Counted from the first letter of the stretch, positions 32,798 through 42,146 are shown. The stretch: DNA of 42,514 nt from Bacteroides gallinarum DSM 18171 = JCM 13658 (GCF_000374365.1 NZ_KB894150.1:1-42514), one strand, 5' to 3'. Program-made: numbers and translations. Notes: generated from the letters alone by a model not told the origin.

Positions 32798-33667
32798 ATG
32801 GAAACTACTGATTTATTAAAAAAAGTCCGTCAGATTGAAATCAAGACGCGCGGATTATCCAATAATATCTTTGCAGGCCAGTATCATTCGGCTTTCAAGG
32901 GTAGGGGTATGGCATTTTCCGAAGTGCGCGAATATCAGTTTGGCGACGATATACGTGATATAGACTGGAATGTGACGGCGCGTTTCCACAAACCCTTTGT
33001 GAAAGTGTTCGAGGAAGAACGCGAACTGACCGTGATGTTGCTGGTAGATGTTTCCGGCAGTTTGGAATTCGGTACGGTGAAGCAGATGAAGAAAGATATG
33101 GTGACGGAAATTGCCGCTACGCTGGCTTTTTCCGCCATACAGAATAATGATAAAATCGGTGTCATCTTCTTTTCAGACCGGATAGAGAAGTTTATCCCGC
33201 CCAAGAAGGGGCGTAAGCATATATTGTACATCATCCGTGAGTTGATTGACTTTCATCCGGAAAGCCGCCGGACTAATATCCGCCTCGGCCTGGAGTATCT
33301 TACGAATGTTATGAAGCGCCGTTGTACCGCTTTCGTCCTGTCGGACTTCATCGACCGGGAGAGCTTTAAAAATGCCATGACCATTGCCAACCGCAAGCAT
33401 GATGTGGTGGCGATACAGGTTTATGACCGCCGTGTGGAGGAATTGCCTGCCGTAGGCCTGATGAAGATAAAGGATGCGGAAACCGGGCATGAGCAGTGGA
33501 TTGACACTTCTTCCCGCGCCGTGCGCCGCGCTCACCATGACTGGTGGGTGGACAAGCAGGCGGAACTGAACGAAACGTTTACCAAAAGCAATGTCGATAA
33601 CGTGTCGGTACGTACCGATCAGGATTATGTAAAGGCATTGATGAATTTGTTTGCGAAACGAAATTAA
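32798..33667 (+). CDS. DUF58 family protein of the bat cluster
   Basis: 289 residues, soluble. Seen: the DUF58 signature GRGMAFSEVREYQFGDDIRDIDWNVTARF followed by a VWA-like fold with LLVDVSGSLEFG and a TNIRLGLEYL / VLSDFID continuation. DUF58 proteins regularly accompany MoxR ATPases and VWA proteins; their exact role is unknown. The next gene starts seven bases after its stop. Confidence 0.93.
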   Translation: METTDLLKKVRQIEIKTRGLSNNIFAGQYHSAFKGRGMAFSEVREYQFGDDIRDIDWNVTARFHKPFVKVFEEERELTVMLLVDVSGSLEFGTVKQMKKDMVTEIAATLAFSAIQNNDKIGVIFFSDRIEKFIPPKKGRKHILYIIRELIDFHPESRRTNIRLGLEYLTNVMKRRCTAFVLSDFIDRESFKNAMTIANRKHDVVAIQVYDRRVEELPAVGLMKIKDAETGHEQWIDTSSRAVRRAHHDWWVDKQAELNETFTKSNVDNVSVRTDQDYVKALMNLFAKRN

Positions 33668-33674
33668 TCGGAAA

Positions 33675-34748
33675 ATGAAAAGATATTTATTTCTGATAAC
33701 GCTGCTGGCAGCACTGGCAGGTAGGGCAACCGCCCAGTCGGTGACGGTGGATGCTACAATCGACTCCTTGCAAATCCTTATCGGAGAGCAGGCAAAAATT
33801 AAGCTCCAGGTGTCGCTGGACGCTGATAAGCGTGCCATTTTTCCTGCCTATGCCGACACCCTGGTACGCGGAGTGGAGATTATCGATATTGCCAAGCCGG
33901 ATACGCAGATGCTGAACGACGGCAGGCGGTCGTTGATAACCCAGGAGTACACCATTACTTCTTTTGACTCGGCGCTTTATTATTTGCCGCCCATGGAGGT
34001 GCTTGTCGATAACAAGGCATACCGCTCCAAGGCTTTGGCTTTGAAGGTATATTCTATGCCGGTAGATACGCTGCATCCCGATTTGTTTTTCGGCCCGAAG
34101 CCCGTAATGAAGGCTCCCTTTGCATGGGAGGACTGGTATATGTCTATCTCTTGCGCTGTGCTGTTCGTGCCGTTCCTCTTGCTGCTTATCTATCTCGTGA
34201 AACGTATCCGCGATAACAAGCCGATTATCCGCAAGGTGAAGGTGGAGCCCAAGCTGCCTCCGCACCAGTTGGCCATGCAGGAGATAGAGCGTATCAAGAG
34301 CGAGAAGGTTTGGCAGAAAGGACAGCCGAAGGAATATTATACGGAATTGACGGATACTATTCGTACGTATATAAAAGACCGTTTCGGGTTCAATGCACTG
34401 GAAATGACCTCCTCCGAAATTATTGATAATTTGTTGGAAATGAACGATAAGGAGGCGATAGCCGATTTGCGTACCTTGTTCCAGACTGCGGATTTGGTGA
34501 AGTTTGCCAAGCATAACCCGCTGATGAACGAGAATGACGCCAATCTGATTAATGCAATCGACTTTATCAATGATACCAAGGAGAAGGAAGACGAGAATGC
34601 CAAGCCGCAACCCACCGAGATTACCATTATCGAGAAGCGCTCTTTGCGTACCAAGATACTGCTCGGTGCCGGAATCGCAGCTTTGGCGGCGGCTCTTATC
34701 GGCTCGTTGGTGTATATAGGTTTGGAGCTGTACAACTATTTTGCCTGA
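33675..34748 (+). CDS. Exported membrane protein of the bat cluster, DUF4381-like
   Basis: 357 residues from the ATG at 33675, which begins a good signal peptide (MKRYLFLITLLAALAGRATAQ); an upstream in-frame start would extend into the DUF58 gene and spoil it. A periplasmic Ig-like part (to about 155) is followed by a membrane span (SISCAVLFVPFLLLLIYLVKRI), a cytoplasmic helical part with PKEYYTELTDTIRTYIKDRF as in DUF4381 proteins, and a second span at the C-terminus. Constant neighbour of DUF58 and BatA, probably in the same complex. Confidence 0.85.
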   Translation: MKRYLFLITLLAALAGRATAQSVTVDATIDSLQILIGEQAKIKLQVSLDADKRAIFPAYADTLVRGVEIIDIAKPDTQMLNDGRRSLITQEYTITSFDSALYYLPPMEVLVDNKAYRSKALALKVYSMPVDTLHPDLFFGPKPVMKAPFAWEDWYMSISCAVLFVPFLLLLIYLVKRIRDNKPIIRKVKVEPKLPPHQLAMQEIERIKSEKVWQKGQPKEYYTELTDTIRTYIKDRFGFNALEMTSSEIIDNLLEMNDKEAIADLRTLFQTADLVKFAKHNPLMNENDANLINAIDFINDTKEKEDENAKPQPTEITIIEKRSLRTKILLGAGIAALAAALIGSLVYIGLELYNYFA

Positions 34749-34770
34749 TGACAGGAGGTGCGCTTCAATC

Positions 34771-34796
34771 ATAAATCGTAAATCGTAAAATTGTAG
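34771..34796 (+). repeat. TAAATCG short repeats before batA
   Basis: ATAAATCGTAAATCGTAAAATTG directly upstream of the batA start; a related run (TAGTAAATAGTAAATCGTAA...) lies at 35837-35866 before batB. Purpose unknown. Confidence 0.6.
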
Positions 34797-34801
34797 ATAT
34801 C

Positions 34802-35785
34802 ATGGTTTTTGCCAATATTGAATATTTATTTTTGCTGCTGTTGCTTATACCTTATATAGTATGGTATATCATGAAGCGGAAGAACAGCGAAGCTACGCTT
34901 CAGATTTCGGACGCCCGTGTGTATGCGCATACCCCAAAGAGCTATAAGAACTATTTGCTGCATGTACCGTTTGCACTGCGGGTTATCGCCCTGGCGCTGG
35001 TTATCCTTGTTTTAGCCCGGCCGCAAACTACCAATAGCTGGCAGAATAGTGAGATTGAGGGTATCGATATAATGCTTGCCATAGACGTTTCTACCAGTAT
35101 GCTTGCCGAAGACCTGAAACCTAACCGGTTGGAAGCGGCTAAGGATGTGGCGGCGGAGTTCATTAACGGACGCCCGAATGATAATATCGGTATCACACTG
35201 TTTGCCGGGGAGAGCTTCACGCAATGCCCGCTGACGGTAGACCACGCCGTCCTTCTGAATTTGATAAAGGATGTAAAGTGTGGTCTTATCGAGGACGGTA
35301 CGGCGGTGGGTATGGGTATTGCCAATGCGGTTACCCGGTTGAAAGACAGTAAGGCAAAATCGAAGGTAATTATCCTCTTGACGGACGGTACGAATAACAG
35401 GGGAGATATTTCTCCGCTGACGGCTGCCGAGATAGCGAAAAGTTTCGGTATCCGTGTCTATACTATCGGTGTAGGTACTAACGGTATGGCTCCATATCCG
35501 TATCCGGTAGGCGGAACGGTGCAATATGTAAGCATGCCGGTGGAAATCGACGAAAAGACCCTGACACAGATTGCCGGAACGACAGAAGGTAATTATTTCC
35601 GTGCTACGAGTACTTCGAAGCTGAAAGAGGTGTATGGCGAGATAGACAAGCTGGAGAAAACGAAACTGAGTGTGAAGGAGTACAGCAAGCGCCAGGAAGA
35701 GTACCGTTGGTTTGCCTTGGCGGCTTTCTTGTGTGTGCTGTTAGAGGTGTTGTTGCGTAACTCGGTATTGAAGAAAATACCGTAA
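34802..35785 (+). CDS. batA: BatA, membrane VWA protein
   Basis: 327 residues. N-terminal membrane part (spans near 5-20 and 58-75) and C-terminal span (FALAAFLCVLLEVLL), with a VWA domain between them: MIDAS motif AIDVSTSMLAED (DxSxS), then TLFAGESFTQCPLT and a later LLTDGTNNRGD. VWA domains bind partner proteins through a metal ion. Part of the Bacteroides aerotolerance (bat) cluster; similar in build to BatB, from which it probably arose by duplication or the reverse. Confidence 0.95.
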   Translation: MVFANIEYLFLLLLLIPYIVWYIMKRKNSEATLQISDARVYAHTPKSYKNYLLHVPFALRVIALALVILVLARPQTTNSWQNSEIEGIDIMLAIDVSTSMLAEDLKPNRLEAAKDVAAEFINGRPNDNIGITLFAGESFTQCPLTVDHAVLLNLIKDVKCGLIEDGTAVGMGIANAVTRLKDSKAKSKVIILLTDGTNNRGDISPLTAAEIAKSFGIRVYTIGVGTNGMAPYPYPVGGTVQYVSMPVEIDEKTLTQIAGTTEGNYFRATSTSKLKEVYGEIDKLEKTKLSVKEYSKRQEEYRWFALAAFLCVLLEVLLRNSVLKKIP

Positions 35786-35836
35786 TACGCCATTGTGCGG
35801 GGTGTTTTCCCGGATGTGCCTTGTCGCGCACGGATA

Positions 35837-35866
35837 TAGTAAATAGTAAATCGTAAAATAGTAAAT
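35837..35866 (+). repeat. TAAATCG/TAAATAG short repeats before batB
   Basis: Same kind of run as at 34771-34796, ending seven bases before the batB start. Confidence 0.55.
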
Positions 35867-35872
35867 AAAGAG

Positions 35873-36901
35873 ATGTTCCGATTTGAAGAACCTGCATATT
35901 TGTACTTGTTGCTGTTGCTGCCTCTATTGGCGGCCTTCTACTTGTATTCCAATTACCGGAGGCGGAGGGATATCCGCAAGTTCGGCGACCCGGTACTAAT
36001 GGCACAGTTGATGCCGGATGTATCCAGGTATCGCCCGGATGTGAAGTTTTGGATGGTATTTGCCGCTATCGGGCTGTTTGCTGTACTGTTGGCGCGTCCC
36101 CAGTTCGGCTCTAAGCTGGAAACGGTGAAGCGCCAGGGGGTGGAAGTGATGATTGCACTGGATATTTCGAACTCCATGCTGGCGCAGGATGTACAGCCTA
36201 GCCGTTTGCAGAAGGCGAAAAGGCTGGTGGCGCAGTTAGTGGATAAAATGGAGAATGACAAGGTGGGCATGATTGTGTTTGCGGGCGATGCCTTTACGCA
36301 ACTTCCTATTACGAGCGATTATATATCGGCAAAGATGTTCCTGGAGTCTATCGACCCTTCCTTGATTTCCAAGCAGGGTACGGCAATCGGGGCGGCCGTC
36401 AACCTGGCTTCCCGCAGCTTTACTCCGCAGGAGGGTGTGGGGCGTGCGGTCATTGTCATAACCGACGGTGAGAACCATGAGGGTGGTGCGGTAGAGGCGG
36501 CTAAGGCTGCCGCCGAGAAAGGCATCCAGGTGAATGTGCTCGGTGTGGGTATGCCCGAGGGGGCGCCTATTCCGGCGGAAGGAACCAATGATTACCGCCG
36601 CGACCGCGACGGCAATGTTATCGTGACCCGTCTGAACGAGCAGATGTGCCAGGAAATCGCCAAGGCAGGCAACGGTATTTATGTGCGTGTGGATAATACG
36701 AATGCCGCTCAGAAGGCAATCAGCCAGGAAATCAATAAAATGGCGAAAGCGGATGTGGAGACACAGGTATATACGGAGTTCAACGAGCAGTTCCAGGCCG
36801 TAGCATGGATTATTTTGTTGCTGTTGCTGGCCGAGATGCTGGTATTGGAACGCAAGAATCCTTTGTTCCGTAATATTCATTTGTTTTCTAATAAGAAATG
36901 A
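35873..36901 (+). CDS. batB: BatB, membrane VWA protein
   Basis: 342 residues, same plan as BatA: N-terminal spans, VWA domain with ALDISNSMLAQDV (MIDAS) and IVFAGDAFTQLPIT and VITDGENHEGGA, and a C-terminal span (AWIILLLLLAEMLVL). Starts with ATGTTCCG at 35873. Its stop overlaps the batC start by four bases (ATGA), so BatB and BatC are probably made in equal amounts. Confidence 0.95.
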   Translation: MFRFEEPAYLYLLLLLPLLAAFYLYSNYRRRRDIRKFGDPVLMAQLMPDVSRYRPDVKFWMVFAAIGLFAVLLARPQFGSKLETVKRQGVEVMIALDISNSMLAQDVQPSRLQKAKRLVAQLVDKMENDKVGMIVFAGDAFTQLPITSDYISAKMFLESIDPSLISKQGTAIGAAVNLASRSFTPQEGVGRAVIVITDGENHEGGAVEAAKAAAEKGIQVNVLGVGMPEGAPIPAEGTNDYRRDRDGNVIVTRLNEQMCQEIAKAGNGIYVRVDNTNAAQKAISQEINKMAKADVETQVYTEFNEQFQAVAWIILLLLLAEMLVLERKNPLFRNIHLFSNKK

Positions 36902-37614
36902 TGCGTATGTTACAGAAGAAATATATAGGAATGGTTTTATTGCTGCTAATGGCGGCGGTTACGGTTTCGGCGCAGAAGGCCGAACGCGATTTCATCCGTA
37001 AGGGAAACCGTTTTTTCAAGGATAGTGTGTATGTGGATGCGGAGGTGAATTACCGTAAGGCGCTGGAGGTAAATCCCAAGTTTACGATTTCTATGTTTAA
37101 TCTCGGAAATACGCTGGCGCAGCAAAATAAGTTGCAGGAGGCTATGGAACAGTATGTTGCTGCCACGAAGATAGAGAAGGACAAGGACGGACTGGCACAG
37201 ATTTATCATAATATGGGGGTTATTTTCCAGTCGCAGAAAGATTATGCGAAGGCGGTGGAGGCATACAAGCAGTCATTGCGCAACAACCCGAAAGATGATG
37301 AAACGCGTTATAACCTGGCCTTAGCCCAGAAAATGCTGAAAGACCAGCAACAAAATCAGCAGAACCAGCAGCAGAACCAGGATGACCAACAGCAGCAGGA
37401 CAAGGAGCAGCAGGATAAGAAAGACCAAAATCAAGACCAGCAACAGAACCAGGAACAGCAACAACCTCCTCAGCAGCAGAAAAAAGACAATGAGATGTCT
37501 AAGGAGAATGCGGAGCAGCTTTTGAATTCTGTAATGCAGGATGAGAAGGATGTGCAGGACAAGGTGAAGAAACTGCAGGTTATCCAGGGCGGTCGCCTGG
37601 AAAAGGATTGGTAA
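36898..37614 (+). CDS. batC: BatC, TPR protein with a glutamine-rich tail
   Basis: 238 residues. Signal peptide or anchor (IGMVLLLLMAAVTVSAQ), TPR repeats at about 30-140 (AEVNYRKALEVNPKFTISMF, YHNMGVIFQSQKDYAKAVEA), then a stretch from about 145 to 195 made almost only of Gln, Asn, Asp and Lys, and a conserved-looking helical end (ENAEQLLNSVMQDEKDVQDK). The start could also be the second ATG at 36901. Periplasmic partner of BatB. Confidence 0.93.
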   Translation: MMRMLQKKYIGMVLLLLMAAVTVSAQKAERDFIRKGNRFFKDSVYVDAEVNYRKALEVNPKFTISMFNLGNTLAQQNKLQEAMEQYVAATKIEKDKDGLAQIYHNMGVIFQSQKDYAKAVEAYKQSLRNNPKDDETRYNLALAQKMLKDQQQNQQNQQQNQDDQQQQDKEQQDKKDQNQDQQQNQEQQQPPQQQKKDNEMSKENAEQLLNSVMQDEKDVQDKVKKLQVIQGGRLEKDW

Positions 37615-37636
37615 CAAATATAATAGGAAATAATAT

Positions 37637-39478
37637 ATGAGAAAAATAATTTTCTTATGGATAGCGCTGATAGCAGTGGGCATGCATGCCTTTGCGGACG
37701 ACAAGGTGTCGTTTACTGCATCTGCCCCCGATGCCGTGGCGGTAGGTGACCAGTTCAGGCTGTCGTATACGGTGACTACGCAGAAGGTGAGGGATTTCCG
37801 GGCTCCTTCCATAAAAGGGTTTGACGTGCTTATGGGGCCCAGCCGTTCGCAGCAGAATAGCGTGCAGATTATTAACGGGCAAACGACTTCTACCAGCAGT
37901 ATAACATTTACGTATATCCTAATGGCTACTGCCGAAGGTAGTTTTACTATTCCCGGGGCTACTATCACGGCTGAGGGTAATCAAATGGTTTCCAATTCCG
38001 TACATGTCAATGTGCTCCCGGCAGACCAGGCAAGCGGAGGGGCTTCCGGCAACAATGGAAGACGGGGCGGCTCGGCAAGTCGTGCTTCGTCGGGGACGTC
38101 GGTTTCGAACAGCGACTTGTTTATTACTGCTACGGCCAATAAAACTACTTTGTACGAACAGGAGGCTTTCTTGCTGACTTACAAGATATATACCTTGGTC
38201 GATTTGCGTGGCTTCGATAATGTGAAACTTCCGGATTTCAAAGGGTTTCATTCACAGGAAGTCGAGCTGCCTAATGACCGCAAGTGGAGTCTTGAGCATT
38301 ACAAAGGGAGAAATTACCAGACAACCGTGTACCGCCAGTTCGTGCTGTTTCCGCAACAGTCGGGAAAGCTGACGATTGATGCGGCACGTTTCGATGCGTC
38401 TATCGCCAGGGTAACCCAAGTGGCCGACCCTTTTGAGGCGTTTTTCAATGGGGGTAATAATTATGTGGAGGTAAAGAAAACCCTGGTTACTCCTCAGTTA
38501 ACGGTCAATGTGAAGGCATTGCCGGAGGGTAAACCTGCGGGGTTCTCCGGCGGAGTGGGAGAGTTCAGCATTTCTTCTTCCATAAACAGTACGGATGTCA
38601 AGACGAACGATGCCGTCACGTTGAAGCTCGTCATTTCCGGTACGGGTAATCTGAAGCTGATTTCTACTCCGGAAGTCAAATTTCCGGAGGATTTTGAAAT
38701 CTACGACCCGAAAGTGGATAATAAGTTCCGACTGACGAATGCCGGGCTTTCCGGTAGCCAGGTAATCGAGTATCTCGCTATTCCCCGCAATGCGGGAACA
38801 TACAAGATTCCTGCGGTGAATTTCAGTTATTTCGATATCAAGTCCCGTACGTATAAGACTTTAACCACGGAGGAATATGTGCTTCGTGTGGAAAAGGGAA
38901 GCGGTAATGCCGCACAGACCATTGCCAACTTCACCAACAAGGAAGATTTGAAGGTGCTGAATGAGGATATTCGCTATATCAAGCAGAATGAGGTGATTCT
39001 TTCCCGGAAGGGTGATTTCTTCTTCGGTTCTTTGCTCTGTTGGTTGTTCTATATTGTACCGGGTGTTGCATTTGTTTTGTTTTTTATCATCTACCGCAAG
39101 CAGATTGCCGCCAATGCCAATGTAGCCAGGATGCGTACGAAGAAGGCGAATAAGGTAGCTGTGAAACGTATGAAGTTGGCGGGTAAGCTTTTGGCGGAGA
39201 ATAAGAAAGATGCATTCTACGATGAAGTCTTGAAGGCTCTTTGGGGGTATATCAGCGATAAACTGAATATTCCGGTTTCCCGTTTGTCTAAGGATAATGT
39301 AGAGGAGGCGCTTCGCAATTACGGTGTGGATGATGTGCTGATAAAGGATTTCCTCGATGCATTGAATAACTGTGAGTTCGCCCGTTTTGCTCCGGGAGAT
39401 GATAACCAGGCTATGGATAGGGTTTATTCGGATTCTTTGGAGGTAATCAGTAAAATGGAAAACTCTATAAAACATTAA
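37637..39478 (+). CDS. batD: BatD, large periplasmic protein
   Basis: 613 residues. Signal peptide (MRKIIFLWIALIAVGMHAFA), several Ig-like beta domains (about 25-440) with DLFITATANKTTLYEQEAFLL, a membrane span (LLCWLFYIVPGVAFVLFFII, about 457-480) and a cytoplasmic tail with KDAFYDEVLKALWGYISDKL. Anchored in the inner membrane and facing the periplasm. Usual batD position between batC and batE. Confidence 0.95.
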   Translation: MRKIIFLWIALIAVGMHAFADDKVSFTASAPDAVAVGDQFRLSYTVTTQKVRDFRAPSIKGFDVLMGPSRSQQNSVQIINGQTTSTSSITFTYILMATAEGSFTIPGATITAEGNQMVSNSVHVNVLPADQASGGASGNNGRRGGSASRASSGTSVSNSDLFITATANKTTLYEQEAFLLTYKIYTLVDLRGFDNVKLPDFKGFHSQEVELPNDRKWSLEHYKGRNYQTTVYRQFVLFPQQSGKLTIDAARFDASIARVTQVADPFEAFFNGGNNYVEVKKTLVTPQLTVNVKALPEGKPAGFSGGVGEFSISSSINSTDVKTNDAVTLKLVISGTGNLKLISTPEVKFPEDFEIYDPKVDNKFRLTNAGLSGSQVIEYLAIPRNAGTYKIPAVNFSYFDIKSRTYKTLTTEEYVLRVEKGSGNAAQTIANFTNKEDLKVLNEDIRYIKQNEVILSRKGDFFFGSLLCWLFYIVPGVAFVLFFIIYRKQIAANANVARMRTKKANKVAVKRMKLAGKLLAENKKDAFYDEVLKALWGYISDKLNIPVSRLSKDNVEEALRNYGVDDVLIKDFLDALNNCEFARFAPGDDNQAMDRVYSDSLEVISKMENSIKH

Positions 39479-39491
39479 TTGGGAGGACATA

Positions 39492-40337
39492 ATGATGAAG
39501 AAAATAATATCCTTTACATTGGTACTGTTAATGGCGGTGGCTGTCTGGGGGCAGGGTGCTGGTGCGGATTCCCTGAACCGGACTGCCGGAGACTCTGTTT
39601 CCATAGGTTCGCATACGGAGTTTTCTGCGGCGAAATCGTCGGATGACAATGTAACGAAGGCGGAGGGCGACAGTGCATATGTGCGTAATGATTATGCTTC
39701 TGCCATTCAAATTTACGAGAGTTTGTTGAAGAAGGGCGAGGCTGCCGAAGTTTATTATAATTTGGGCAATAGTTATTATAAGGCCGGTGATATAGCCAAG
39801 GCGATTCTTAATTATGAGCGTGCCTTGTTGTTACAACCGGGTAATGCGGACATTCGTGCCAATTTAGAGATTGCGCGTTCTAAAACGATAGACAAAGTGG
39901 TGTCTGTGCCTGATATCTTCTTTGTTGCATGGACTAAGTCGTTGATAAATTGCTTGAGTGTAGATGCCTGGGCTAAATTGGGAGTGGCATTTTTTATTCT
40001 TTTGCTCGTATCTTTTTCTTTTTTCTTCTTCTCCAAGCAGATTATGTGGAAGAAAAGCGGGTTTATAGCAGGACTCATATGCCTGGTTCTGGTTGTGGTG
40101 AGCAATGTTTTTGCTTCGGAGCAGAAAAGTAAGCTGATGAATCGGAACGAGGCCATTATCTTGTCTCCTAGTGTCACGGTACGGAGTACTCCGAGCGAGA
40201 GCGGTACGAGCTTGTTTATCTTGCATGAAGGACATAAAATAGAGATTAAGGATAATTCCATGCGCGAATGGAAAGAAATTCGTTTGGAGGACGGTAAGGT
40301 AGGGTGGGTTCCCACTTCTGCAATCGAGGTGATTTAA
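39492..40337 (+). CDS. batE: BatE, TPR and SH3-like protein
   Basis: 281 residues. Signal peptide ending VAVWGQG, TPR repeats (about 60-130: AIQIYESLLKKGEAAEVYYN, YYKAGDIAKAILNYERALLL), two spans (about 160-178 and 188-208), and a C-terminal SH3-like domain (SVTVRSTPSESGTSLFILHE). Both ATG at 39492 and 39495 are possible; a GGAGG at 39482-39486, rare in this genome, fits either. Last gene of the bat cluster; hairpin 40361-40412 follows. Confidence 0.92.
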   Translation: MMKKIISFTLVLLMAVAVWGQGAGADSLNRTAGDSVSIGSHTEFSAAKSSDDNVTKAEGDSAYVRNDYASAIQIYESLLKKGEAAEVYYNLGNSYYKAGDIAKAILNYERALLLQPGNADIRANLEIARSKTIDKVVSVPDIFFVAWTKSLINCLSVDAWAKLGVAFFILLLVSFSFFFFSKQIMWKKSGFIAGLICLVLVVVSNVFASEQKSKLMNRNEAIILSPSVTVRSTPSESGTSLFILHEGHKIEIKDNSMREWKEIRLEDGKVGWVPTSAIEVI

Positions 40338-40360
40338 GAATAGTTTAATACTGAATACGA

Positions 40361-40415
40361 AGCCCGTATGAGATGTGAGGAGAACCGGTGTCCTCGCATA
40401 TTCATACGGGCTCTT
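40361..40415 (+). terminator. Terminator of the bat cluster
   Basis: AGCCCGTATGA (40361-40371) pairs with TCATACGGGCT (40402-40412), with an inner paired section ATGTGAGGA/TCCTCGCAT. Only a short T-run follows. Confidence 0.7.
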
Positions 40416-40465
40416 TGGGTATTTATGAAATGTTAAACATCCGGTAGAAAAATACCGGCAAATAG

Positions 40466-40496
40466 TTTGTTTTATCTTTTTTTTTCCTTAAGTTTA
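40466..40496 (+). promoter_or_regulatory. Promoter of the small HTH gene
   Basis: TTTG (40466-40469), 19-base spacer of almost only T, and TAAGTTTA (40489-40496, one mismatch to TAnnTTTG). A 6-bp hairpin CCGGTA/TACCGG (40441-40458) lies just upstream. Confidence 0.7.
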
Positions 40497-40536
40497 TAGC
40501 GTGATAAGAGAATCCAGAGTATTAACCATTAAATTT

Positions 40537-40818
40537 ATGAATATGAGAACAATAACATTTAATGAACTTCGTAAGATTAAAGACTCATTACCAAGTGGTA
40601 GTATGCATAGAATAGCCGACGAACTCGGACTTAACGTTGACACAGTAAGAAATTTTTTCGGTGGCCATAACTTTAAGGAAGGCAAAAGCGTAGGGATTCA
40701 CCTGGAACCCGGTCCGGACGGCGGTTTGGTTATGATTGACGATACTACGGTGCTCGACCGGGCTTTAAAGATTTTAGACGAAATGGCGGGTGAGCCTGCA
40801 GAACCCGCTCGAGCTTAA
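40537..40818 (+). CDS. Small helix-turn-helix protein
   Basis: 93 residues from the ATG at 40537 (or 91 from 40543); an upstream GTG at 40501 lies on the promoter and is excluded. MRTITFNELRKIKDSLPSGS is followed by a helix-turn-helix (MHRIADELGLNVDTVRNFFG), then a beta-rich part (GIHLEPGPDGGLVMIDDTTV) and a helix. The layout suggests a DNA-binding protein found in Bacteroidales; targets unknown. Terminator at 40836-40870. Confidence 0.8.
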   Translation: MNMRTITFNELRKIKDSLPSGSMHRIADELGLNVDTVRNFFGGHNFKEGKSVGIHLEPGPDGGLVMIDDTTVLDRALKILDEMAGEPAEPARA

Positions 40819-40835
40819 GAAAAGAGAGTAAAAAG

Positions 40836-40870
40836 AATCCCAATTGCCGAGAAACAATTGGGATTTCTTG
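40836..40870 (+). terminator. Terminator after the HTH gene
   Basis: AATCCCAATTG (40836-40846) pairs perfectly with CAATTGGGATT (40855-40865), followed by a T-rich run. Confidence 0.85.
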
Positions 40871-40904
40871 TTTGTTTTTATAAACGTATAAATTAGGTAC
40901 TCGT

Positions 40905-42035
40905 ATGGAAGATAAATTAGTGACATTAGCGATTCTGACGTATGCAAAAGCACAGATACTGAAGAATGTTCTCGAAAATGAAGGAATTGAGACTTACATT
41001 CATAATGTAAATCAAATACAGCCGGTTGTATCTTCCGGTGTGCGTGTCCGTATTAAGGAAAGTGATTTACCTCATGCCTTGAAAATTACCGAAAGTTCGG
41101 CATGGTTGTCGGAAGAGGTAGTAGGGGGGAAGGCGCCGGAAATAGAGAAGGGGAGTAACAAGGTTATAGTTCCTGTCGATTTTTCGAATTACTCGTTGAA
41201 AGCGTGCGAATTCGGCTTCAACTTCGCAAAAAATATAGATGCCGAGGTTGTTTTGCTGCATGTGTATTTTACACCTATTTATGCTACGTCATTGCCTTAC
41301 GGTGATGTTTTCAACTATCAGTTGAGTGATGAGGAAAATGTAAGGAATATATTGCAGAAGGTGCATTCCGATTTAAATGCTTTATCCGATAAAGTAAAAG
41401 CTAAAGTGGTTTCCGGGGAGTTTCCTGATGTAAAATATACTTGTGTATTGAGGGAAGGTATTCCGGAAGAGGAGATATTGCGCTATTCCAAAGAGGTTCG
41501 TCCGAGGATTATTGTAATGGGAACACGTGGCAAGAACCAAAAGGACATTGACTTGATTGGTAGTGTGACGGCCGAGGTTATCGAACGTAGCCGCATCCCC
41601 GTCTTGGCTATTCCGGAGAATACGCCGTTCAAGCAGTTCAGTGAGGTTAAACGTATTGCATTCATTACGAACTTTGACCAGCGAGATTTAATTGCTTTCG
41701 ATTCTTTGATAAACAGCTTAAAACCATTTCATTTCTCTGTGTCCTTAATTCATCTTGCCGATGTAAAAGATACTTGGAACGAGATAAAATTAGGTGGTAT
41801 TAAAGAGTATTTCCAGAAACAGTATCCACAATTAGAGATTCATTACGATGTTGTGGAAAATGATGATTTTCTGAATAGTTTGGATAATTATATTAAAACC
41901 AATCACATAGATATTATTACTTTGACATCATATAAACGGAATATATTTTCCCGTTTGTTTAATCCCGGAATCGCCAGAAAGATGATTTTCCATTCCGATA
42001 CACCGTTATTGGTTATTTATGGACGCCCAAATTGA
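40905..42035 (+). CDS. Universal stress protein with N-terminal DUF2007 domain and two UspA domains
   Basis: 376 residues, cytoplasmic. Residues about 5-66 match the DUF2007 (signal-transducing) pattern: AILTYAKAQILKNVLENEGI, and VRVRIKESDLPHALKI. Then two UspA units: about 84-225 with VIVPVDFSNYSLKACEFGFN and IIVMGTRGKNQKDIDLIGSV followed by IPVLAIP (the G-2x-G-9x-G nucleotide loop is partly kept), and about 232-372 with ITNFDQRDLIAFDSLINSL and FSRLFNPGIARKMIF, which lacks the nucleotide loop. A second, decayed copy of its 3' end follows at 42147-42214. Confidence 0.9.
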   Translation: MEDKLVTLAILTYAKAQILKNVLENEGIETYIHNVNQIQPVVSSGVRVRIKESDLPHALKITESSAWLSEEVVGGKAPEIEKGSNKVIVPVDFSNYSLKACEFGFNFAKNIDAEVVLLHVYFTPIYATSLPYGDVFNYQLSDEENVRNILQKVHSDLNALSDKVKAKVVSGEFPDVKYTCVLREGIPEEEILRYSKEVRPRIIVMGTRGKNQKDIDLIGSVTAEVIERSRIPVLAIPENTPFKQFSEVKRIAFITNFDQRDLIAFDSLINSLKPFHFSVSLIHLADVKDTWNEIKLGGIKEYFQKQYPQLEIHYDVVENDDFLNSLDNYIKTNHIDIITLTSYKRNIFSRLFNPGIARKMIFHSDTPLLVIYGRPN

Positions 42036-42146
42036 GTTTCGGTATAAGGTTGTTAGCTCTTTTAGTTGCTTTTGATAATATGCAAATTATGTTTAATATA
42101 ATAAGCGCATTTAAAGTATATAACTCTACTCTTTCCTTTTAGAGGT

